Assembly: GCA_022410635.1 (NCBI GenBank)
Contig: JAJVDF010000168.1
Coordinates: forward strand, 86,631 to 150,630
Direction: 5' to 3'
Source of the DNA: Tretioscincus oriximinensis
Lineage: Eukaryota > Chordata > Lepidosauria > Squamata > Gymnophthalmidae
DNA: 64,000 bases
A model generated the notes under the pieces. The model did no database searches and was not told the origin of the DNA. It saw only the letters and a program-made list of their open reading frames with translations. This document shows positions 57,347-64,000 of the stretch, piece by piece. The translations under genes and the position numbers were made by a program. Each line of letters starts with the position of its first letter. The stretch's first letter is position 1.

Positions 57347-57582
57347 CAGGCTGCTTCAAAAAATGTATACACACTTTGAACTTCCGTAGAAAATTTATTT
57401 ACTGTTCTACAAAGTTAAATTTCAGGAAATTAGGAAGCTTAAAGTCCAATGTAAATAAAACATAAATAACAAATGTTAATACTGTTCAAATCGGGAAATC
57501 CTGAAATTTAACTTTGTAGAACAGTAAATAAATTTTCTATTGGAGTTCAAAGTGTGTGTACANTTTTTTTTGAAGCACCCTG
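57347..57582. mobile_element. Mariner-like MITE, 236 bp
   Basis: Arms of about 82 bp (57,347-57,428 and 57,499-57,582) are inverted copies: CAGGSTGCTTCAAAAAA, 'acacactttgaac', 'agaaaatttatttactgttc' and 'tacaaagttaaatttcagga'. TA flanks both ends (57,345-57,346 and 57,583-57,584). The 'cagggtg...tacacactt' terminus is typical of Tc1/mariner relatives. The unpaired centre of about 70 bp has no coding capacity. Confidence 0.85.
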
Positions 57583-59099
57583 TATCATTCAGCAAAGAAG
57601 AACAAATACAAATAATAAAAAATCTTAATCACCTCTCCTGTGTTTGTTGATTACAGCCCAAAAACTGACAAAAGAAGATAATTATGTCAGCNTGGATTTT
57701 GTTGCTGGTGACGTAACAAAATTCTAGATCCTAGAACTAATTGAAAGTGCACCNTTAAATGCTAATGACATCAAAATCTATTGATATTCAGGCAAATCCA
57801 ACTGAGAAGTATCCAGCTGTCTCTCTTCTTTTAATGTCTCTCTCTGCGCTGCCCCTTCCAAACTTTTCACAGTCCACCGTGGCTTGCTAAAGGAAACACA
57901 CCAGTATCTAAAAGCTTGTACACAGGAGTTTCATAGTGTGTGTTTTTTTTAAAAAAAAGAAACCATCAAAGTAAAAATTATGACAGCCCAGTGCAATTCT
58001 TCTTCTCCCTCTTCCCGATTTAACTGTCATTCCAATATAAGCTTCGTGGAGCTTTNCTTCCAGTTTTTAGGTGAGCTGAGATGACAGATGGGAAAACAGA
58101 AAAGGTGAATTAGAGAGAAATCAAAACATCTGAAGTTCTTAAACCGGTTAATCATTTGGGAGTATTTCAATCTGTGGCTTAACACACACAAACCCCCCCA
58201 CCAAAAAAAAAAAAAGAAAGGAAAGGAAAGGAAGAAGGTAAAGAGGAAAAAAAATCTCTTATTGCTGACAGGATAGTTCCTACCCAAGGCTGCAGAAGTA
58301 TATTTAGAGGGAAGGAGTAACATTGGAAGGGATTTGGGTGTCTCAAAAGGGAGAAGTTTATACATTAGTGCAGCAAGTTGCAAAACACCGTTGATATTCA
58401 AATGTTTATTGTGCAAAATCTGGGATAAGCTTCAGCATGAGAGAGCCTTTAAGTGCCTACAACTATTGCTAATTCCCCTCAGCATTGAATCTGACACAAA
58501 AGCCTTAATCCAATTCCACTTCCCCCTCCCCAAAGGGGCTATGCTATTTTCTCTCACATAAACTATCCCCACCACCAGAGTGGTCAAAGAAAAAAAGCCC
58601 CTGTATTTATACTTCAACCAACACTTTGTGTCCCTTGCCTAAGTACGGCNAGAGAAACTTTTAAGGAACCCAAGGCCCCATGCCACCTTTAGAATGAAAA
58701 ATAAGCTTTCAAAGATTGAAAAGGCTGAGGGGGCACCAGCCATTATCCTGGCCACTATCTCTGCAAAGAAACTGATTATTCAAGTGACAATGTTCTTGCA
58801 GATATGACTTGAGGAGTGGGGGATGAAATCCCTTTGGGGGTCTGTTGTTTTCCTCTCTACACGTAGATGGTCTTTCTTAAAATAAAGAAAAGAAAAACAG
58901 AAACCAGAAAAGCTTACACTACGGCTTCTCTGGTTGACTCCTTTTGTTGTTACAGTTTTTAAAAAAGTTTTCTTCGTAACAAGTTGTTCTGAAGCTTGAG
59001 GGTGGAAAGTGTTGCTTTCCCATACTGTTTGTTTGCTAGGAGTATAAAAATATATAAGCACATAAAAAGTATTGCAAGCAAGCCAAGGATCTAGTTGAT
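57583..59099. other. No gene seen; AT-rich unique sequence
   Basis: 57,940-57,960 is a T/A palindrome; 58,200-58,250 is a purine tract. A 129-codon minus-strand open frame (58,027-58,416) is driven by this tract and is not a gene. Confidence 0.45.
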
Positions 59100-59242
59100 C
59101 CATTAACCTAGGTAAGTTCCCTTGGGTCCTGCCCCATTGAATTTTATTCTGGGTTATATTTCAGAATGGGAGTCTGCCATCTATATGCTAGTGTAGACTA
59201 TGGCAGGGCCCAAATGGGGCCTCCCATTGTCTAATCTGGCTT
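59100..59242 (+). repeat. CR1-associated module, larger copy (split by L2)
   Basis: It contains 'ttctgggttatatttcagaa', 'ggagtctgccatctatatgc', 'tagtgtagactatggcaggg' and 'ggggcctcccattgtctaat'. A further palindromic part ('ctgagatatagctcagaata') appears at 59,519 after an L2. Confidence 0.6.
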
Positions 59243-59505
59243 TTATTTATTTATACTTATACCCTGCCCTATACCCAGAGTTCTCAGGGCAGCCAACAAT
59301 AAAAACAACAGTACAAAATTGACATATTAAATACAGTATCAAAAAGTATCTGAAGATGGGAAGAAAAATGACATTTCTTCAATCAAAGGCCAGATGAAAG
59401 AGGTGCATCTTCAAAATCTTCTAAAAGAATACAATTATGGGGACTGATGCAAACAGAGGATGATATGGGAGAAGGCCTTCTTTTAGGTATTGGGGGCCTA
59501 AAGTG
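59243..59505 (-). mobile_element. L2-clade LINE 3' end with internal deletion
   Basis: In plus-strand reading the L2 tail is inverted: 'tttatttatacttataccct', 'gccctatacccagagttctc', 'caaaggccagatgaaagagg' and 'atatgggagaaggccttctt'. Sequence between the 'gatgatatggg' part and the LKT block is missing. Confidence 0.85.
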
Positions 59506-60269
59506 GCCAAACTCTTTACTGAGATATAGCTCAGAATAAAGTGGGGCCTTAGAAGCTCAGAAAGGAATAACCTTCAACAATTATTCCTCTGCAGACATCA
59601 ATTTACACTTTTCCACATAACATTGGCTAGGTATGGTATGCTTCTTTGGAATATTGAAGCCAACCCTAGTCGGGTTGAGTTGTTGCTATTCTATATTGTG
59701 GCCTTTCTACATTTAGCACAACCTTCTCTATTTACTAGTATTGTGGCCTATCAAGGTAACTGAGACCTGAAGGGATGATTCTTCTATCCCACACAATTGT
59801 TTGTAGTTGAGATCTAGGCTGCATTCAGACAAGTAGTTCAGTTGTGATGCCATAGCAGGCTCCAATCCCACCTAAAAAGCCTCCAGATGGCATCCACTAA
59901 CAGAAGGAGGTGATAAATCCAGCACATTTTTCTTCCTCTAATCCAGACAAATCATGTGCTCTCTGTTCACTTCCTGGAGCTCAAATCTTCAGGAGGGAAG
60001 CGAAGAGGACCTTGCACACAAAACAAGTTGAAAGGTTCCCAGATGTGCAATGTGATGTTAATACAATTCCCCCTGTACAAGTATGTCAGCTTCTTGCAGC
60101 AGTAACATGGATTTAACAGGTATGTGAGGGTGGACTTGCAATTGGCTTTTCTCTAGAATAAAAATAAATTCTGCAGCAAAGAAGAAGCCCTCACCACCTT
60201 CTTGCCTCCGCTTCAGACAGAGACAACTCTGCTGCAGATAGATGGGGAAGATGTCCCTATATGAACATA
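59506..60269. other. No gene seen; module remnant then unassigned sequence
   Basis: 59,515-59,545 is the palindromic end of the module. The remainder has no supported feature. Confidence 0.45.
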
Positions 60270-60315
60270 CATCATAACACATGAGTAACCCTGCTGGATC
60301 AGGCCACAGCACCTC
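60270..60315 (-). mobile_element. CR1-clade 3' end scrap
   Basis: 'gagtaaccctgctggatcag' 'gccacagc' is the terminal CR1 3' UTR in minus orientation. Confidence 0.6.
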
Positions 60316-60939
60316 TAGTATAAAATCTGGCATAGAGATTTAGACCTTTAATAGGTATAAAAAGGTGACACAAATACACACCCTCCGGGTGCAGCAATAG
60401 AAACTGAACCTGGCGAAAGTCCTCTCTTCTGTGGCCACAGAAAGGATGTGTCTTGGATTTTAAGTGGGAACCCTAATCTAGAAGAAAGGAGGAGGAGGAA
60501 GAGAAAGGAGGAGAAGGAAGAAGGAGAGAAAGGGAGGAAAAGAAAGTGGTGACAGATATATAAATAAAGCAAGCTGGATCCTTAAAATGTGCAGATCACA
60601 GAAAGATTATTCAAAGTATAGGGTGTGCTTCCTTTTTTAATTGAGTAGGGAGCAGAATTATTTGTCTTGTTTATCTGAAATTTGACAAGTGTATGCCTTG
60701 AAGCAACAAAAGGATATCCAGACATTTCACACCATTTGGAGAGAAAACCCCCGAGTTATTGCACATCTTTCCTCTCTTAATCTCTGCTCCCACATTTCCC
60801 TCCTCCTCATCTGTTGTTTCCAGTTTTAGATTAGAAACTCCTTGAAGAAGGAATCCGGTACCCATCTGAAAATTGCCAGGAAGGTTGATAATTGCAAGGG
60901 AAAGTATTTTTTTTACCCAGATGCATCTGAAAAATTAAA
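60316..60939. other. No gene seen; purine-rich tract
   Basis: 60,475-60,548 is GGA/GAA-rich. No exon is supported. Confidence 0.45.
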
Positions 60940-61045
60940 CTTGTCTATGAAAACTTATGCCGCCTACCTTTTTCTTGTTAGTCTCTAAAGTGCTACAAAA
61001 CCCTTCGGCTAGATTTCCTGGACTCAGGCTAACATGACTGTTGCT
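60940..61045 (+). repeat. Old interspersed repeat 'Y', best copy
   Basis: 'gaaaacttatgccgcctacc', 'cttgttagtctctaaagtgc', 'tacaaaacccttcggctaga' and 'actcaggctaacatgactgt' give the full Y signature. Confidence 0.75.
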
Positions 61046-61509
61046 TTGAAATCCTCGAGAAAATTTCTAGTATATTCCACAAGGCACTGCGAAGCCAACT
61101 TCACAGAAACACCTGTAACTGGAAATAAACTATTTCTGTGCAAAGAGAGAATATGTAGATCAGGACTTGATCGCTGCCTTGTCTGCTTGCTGCCAATTTT
61201 GCACACACACACAAAAAATAATTTAAAATGTTTTAATACAATTTTGGCAGCACTTTTGGGGTGAATTTTAATGTTTATTAAACTTTCATCTCCTTGTCCA
61301 GGTGCAGAACTATTTTCAGATATTTATTTCCGGCCCTTCAGATATTTGGTGGCTTCACAGAATATTTATTAATGCATGGGACTTATTTATCAAATAAAGT
61401 GTGCGAGCTACTTACACTAAAATATATTTTCAGGAAGTTGGTATCAGGTGAACATGCTAGAAATGTTCAGAAACAGTGGCAGGTCACTGGGTGAGATAAA
61501 AGGTTGGGA
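61046..61509. other. No gene seen
   Basis: Short CA repeat at 61,201-61,212. No exon or repeat recognised. Confidence 0.45.
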
Positions 61510-61975
61510 TAGATTCATTTAGTTGCATTTCTATAGCACCCTATAGCTCAGGGCTGTTAACAATAAAAACCCAGCTTTCGGTGTTTTCTGACACACCCCA
61601 AGGGGGAGAGTGTTCCATAGTGTGGGGGCTGCCACGGAGAAGGTCCTACCCTGGGTTCCCATTCTCCTTGTGAGTGAGATTGGGGGAACTATTGGGAAGG
61701 GTTCCTCTGTGGGTCTTAAGTCATGAGGAGTTTGATATGGGAGAAGGCATTCCTTGAGAAATTATTTAGGGGCTTATAGGTTAGGGTTAATATCTTGAAT
61801 TGGGCTCCGTAGCAAATTGTCAGCCAGTGCAGCTTTCAAGACTGGTCTGATATATTCCCGGCCAGTTGTTCTGGCCATCAGTGTTCTGGCTGCTTTCTGC
61901 ACCTATTGCAGCTTCCAAACCATTTTCAAGGGCAGCTCCAGATAGAGTGCATTGCAATTTCCAATCTGAGAGTTA
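61510..61975 (-). mobile_element. L2-clade LINE, RT C-terminal part and 3' end
   Basis: The minus strand reads from an 'NCNALYLELPLK'-like start near 61,955 through 'HWLTICYGAQFKI', 'LTYKPLNNF' and 'PHTMEHSPPWGVS' (last part frame-changed) to the 3' UTR. It covers more of the RT than most L2 copies here and carries frameshifts. Confidence 0.88.
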
Positions 61976-62049
61976 CCAGAGCAGGATTACTGTGCATAGA
62001 TGAACATTTATATTCTTATCTAGAATAGATACCTCCTTATAGCTTCTAG

Positions 62050-62182
62050 GTCAGAGGAAGGCAGAATATCTCTGCAGGTCATTTGCAGGGAGTCAAGAGG
62101 AAGTGTCTTTATCTTCTGCTTGAGATCACCAGAGGGGATGTGGTCTGATCTACCAGGTCTCCTCTAATATTCTTCTCCTCTA
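62050..62182 (+). mobile_element. CR1-clade LINE 3' end, old
   Basis: 'gcaggtcatttgcagggagt', 'ttatcttctgcttgagatca', 'gtggtctgatctaccaggtc' and 'tcctctaatattcttc' follow CR1 3' UTR order with many changes. Confidence 0.65.
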
Positions 62183-62284
62183 TTGATGGATGATAGAATG
62201 GGCTTCTAGATTCCATCTATGGGATGCAGAGCTTGGTAGGAGACCTTTAAATATTATTTGCAGGGAAGTGAAAGCAAATGAAGC

Positions 62285-62410
62285 CAGAGGCATGGTGGTG
62301 CACAAGTTAAGAGCAACAGTCTTTCAAATGAGAGATCGGCATTTGCCACCCATGTGTCTGTCATGGAGAGGAATCAGCGCTTCCTCCTAGCTTCAGCTTC
62401 AGCTTCAGCC
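62285..62410 (+). mobile_element. tRNA-derived SINE 5' part, old
   Basis: 'ggtgcacaagttaagagcaa', 'gagagatcggcatttgccac' and 'ggagaggaatcagcgcttcc' match the head of the SINE at 2420. A short tandem 'agcttc' run replaces the core, and the tail is lost. Confidence 0.6.
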
Positions 62411-62624
62411 AACTTTGGATGCATTCACACAGTTATTTTATTCCTCAATTGGTGTGAGATGAGGATGGTTCTGGCACACATGTTAAGCGTGTTTCAGCAG
62501 TAGTCCTGCAATAAACACCATTTATCCCAGAATAAACTATTGCTGGGATATTCAGGCATAATTGCTGAGAACTTCCAACATCTTGCAGCCAACCTCTGTC
62601 ATCTCATAACCAACCCCCTTCCTA

Positions 62625-62748
62625 TCAAATGGTTCAGCAGAGGCGAGGAGGAGGAGGTGGGGAGGTTGACAGGAGGTCTGTTAATGCTGTTCGTCCTTCG
62701 CTGAGCCGATCTCCAGGCAGCAGCCCCCAAAAGCAGGTGGAGGGCAGC
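62625..62748 (+). repeat. Left arm of CR1 5' inverted repeat
   Basis: Its reverse complement matches 62,822-62,942: 'tcaaatggtt', 'gaggcgaggaggagg', 'ggaggttgacagga', and 'gccgatctccaggcagcagc'. GC-rich. RNA from this region could form a long hairpin with a loop of about 75 nt. Confidence 0.85.
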
Positions 62749-62821
62749 CTGGGCTTAGGAAAAGTCTTCTCGTGACTCACAGCCGGCTCTGCCGCATTGC
62801 TTCAGCTGTACCCTCCTTCTA

Positions 62822-62942
62822 GCCAGCCCTCCGCCTGCTTTCGGGGGCTGCTGCCTGGAGATCGGCTTGGCGAAGCAACGAGCAGCATTGAGACATCCTG
62901 TCAACCTCCNCACCTCCTCCTCGCCTCAGCCAAACCATTTGA
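62822..62942 (-). repeat. Right arm of CR1 5' inverted repeat
   Basis: Partner of 62,625-62,748. A third, direct copy of the motif 'gccgatctccaggcagcagc' lies at 62,975-62,994, overlapping the ORF1 start codon region. Confidence 0.85.
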
Positions 62943-62972
62943 CAGCAACAGCTTCCTGCTTGTCACTTTGCA

Positions 62973-63728
62973 ATGCCGATCTCCAGGCAGCAGCCCCAGA
63001 AAGAAAGAATGAAATGCAAGCTTGTGTCGCTGCTGGAAGAAAAGGTGCGAAGTCTCGAGGAGAGAGTGTCCATGCTAAAACTCATTTGGGATGCAGAGGG
63101 CCAAACAGAGGAGCCCCTTCTGATTTATGAGGAGAAAGAAAATCCTAGCATACCAGTAGTAGCAGCAGAATGGAAACATGTGACTCAGACCAGAAGGAGG
63201 GGTAGGAGGCTGTCAGCACCTATACAGCTTAAGAACTAATACCAGGTTCTAATGCAAGAGAACAATGAAGAGGAGCAGAATTATACATATAGATCACCCA
63301 TGAGGAGCAGTCCAGTTAGCACTCAGAAACCTCTTGAACTGAGGAAACGAACTACCCTAGAGAAGAAGAAGAAAAGGAGAGTGGTCATTGTGGGGGATTC
63401 CCTATTGAGAGGAACAGAAGTGGCTGTGTGCAGACGCAACATAACTTCATGAGAGGTATGCTGTCTTTCGGGAGCACGGATCAAAGATGTGTCTGAGAGG
63501 CTGCCAAGACTCTTTCGTCCTACAGATGACTACCCATTTCTATTGATACATATAGAAACAAACGACACTGCAACGCAGGATTTTGAAACTATCTGCAAAG
63601 ATTTCGAGGACCTAGGCAGGAAAGTGAAGGAACTGGGAGCACAGGAAGTCTTCTCATCTATACTCCCAGTGGATGGTCATGGAAGAAGAAGATGGAACAA
63701 GATTTTGAAGGTAAACAACTGGCTATGA
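62973..63728 (+). pseudogene. CR1 ORF1 remnant: coiled coil and esterase-like (SGNH) segment
   Basis: CR1 ORF1 proteins accompany the LINE RNA; in several CR1-like elements they carry an SGNH/GDSL esterase-type domain whose role in transposition is unclear. Here one frame runs from ATG at 62,973 to 63,728. N-terminal residues about 18-38 ('LLEEKVRSLEERVSMLK') form a short coiled coil. A basic segment follows, then 'RRVVIVGDSLLRGTEV' (GDS block with the nucleophile Ser). Further on 'PFLLIHIETNDTA' corresponds to the G-x-N-D block, with Glu where Gly is usual, and 'VFSSILPV' closes the fold. Three in-frame stops break it: TAA at 63,237, TGA at 63,450 and TGA at 63,726. The two TGA codons lie where Arg is expected, as CpG decay (CGA to TGA) would produce. 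Not functional. Confidence 0.88.
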
Positions 63729-63786
63729 CAGTGGTGCTACCAACAAGAGGAAGGGAAGTAAAAGGGCAGGCAAACATGCACAACCA

Positions 63787-64000
63787 ATGAACGCAGAGGG
63801 CAATCTTACTGGTCAAATAAAAAGAAAAGAACAAAGGCAAAACGTTTCGGAGAGACTCAGAGAAGACAAGCTAAACCACAAACTAAAATGCTTCTACACT
63901 AATGCACATAGCATGGGAAACAAAAAAGGAGAATTGGAGATCCTAGCACAGGAAAATAAATATGATGTCATAGGCATCACTGAAACTTAGTGGGATGAGA
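63787..64000 (+). pseudogene. CR1 ORF2 start: N-terminal endonuclease segment, partial
   Basis: ORF2 of CR1 encodes an AP-like endonuclease followed by reverse transcriptase; the endonuclease nicks target DNA and the RT copies the RNA there. Here the frame, shifted by one relative to ORF1, contains 'LKCFYTNAHSMGNKKGELE' and 'KYDVIGITET'. These are the first two endonuclease blocks, with the conserved Asn and the catalytic metal-binding Glu. A TAG at 63,988 follows TET where Trp is usual ('TETWWDE' pattern continues as 'WDE'). The rest of ORF2 lies beyond the window. Confidence 0.88.

Larger units (their letters stand above)
62625..64000 (+). mobile_element. CR1-clade LINE, 5' half (continues past window)
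   Basis: The element holds an unusual GC-rich 5' region with an inverted repeat (62,625-62,748 against 62,822-62,942), a dead ORF1 (62,973-63,728) and the start of ORF2 from about 63,787. Most CR1 copies are 5'-truncated, so an insertion that keeps ORF1 is uncommon. The true 5' boundary is uncertain: it may lie at 62,625 or nearer 62,950 if the inverted repeat belongs to the flank. The 3' half is outside the window. Confidence 0.85.

Noticed and set aside
58027..58416. 129-codon open frame on the minus strand
   Set aside because: Includes a poly-Phe/Leu run from the purine tract at 58,200-58,250; no domain.

Overview
This window looks like nuclear DNA from a squamate reptile (a lizard or gecko-like genome). 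The evidence is the repeat set, not any gene. It has many CR1-clade LINE 3' ends of the squamate type, with an 'ATGTTCTT'-like 3' end. It has L2-clade LINEs ending in an (AAAT)n tail, tRNA-derived SINEs with a Sauria-SINE-like body, and SINEs ending in a BovB/RTE-like tail. No bacterial-style operons, RNA genes or CRISPR arrays are present. I found no host protein-coding exon that I can defend. The long open frames are repeat-derived, low complexity or chance. Scattered single N bases suggest a draft assembly.

Layout. Positions 1-43,900 are dense in repeats: an ATT microsatellite at the left edge, then about twenty CR1 and L2 fragments, several SINEs, two probable solo LTRs (both inserted into L2), a hAT-like MITE, several foldback elements, and families I cannot name. 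Many are nested, so relative insertion order can be read directly: SINE in SINE in SINE at 2.3-3.1 kb, CR1 in LTR in L2 at 5.5-7.1 kb, SINE in CR1 at 9.3 kb, LTR in L2 at 14.1 kb. Positions 43.9-59 kb are AT-rich and poor in recognisable repeats. They hold only an L2 tail, a LINE remnant ending in a 129-bp ATT array, two mariner-like foldbacks and simple repeats; this block could be intergenic or intronic sequence with regulatory elements. From 59 kb repeats return. The window ends inside the 5' half of a CR1 LINE (about 62.6-64 kb) that keeps a decayed ORF1 with an esterase-like (SGNH) segment and the start of ORF2 (endonuclease). Most CR1 copies are cut off at the 5' end and lack this part.

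The most notable structures are: the CR1 5' region with a ~120-bp inverted repeat plus a third direct copy overlapping the ORF1 start; a SINE whose Sauria-like body is joined to an L2 tail instead of a BovB-like tail; an L2 insertion flanked by a 56-bp direct repeat; a recurring short module at one junction in several CR1 copies; and several unassigned repeat families.
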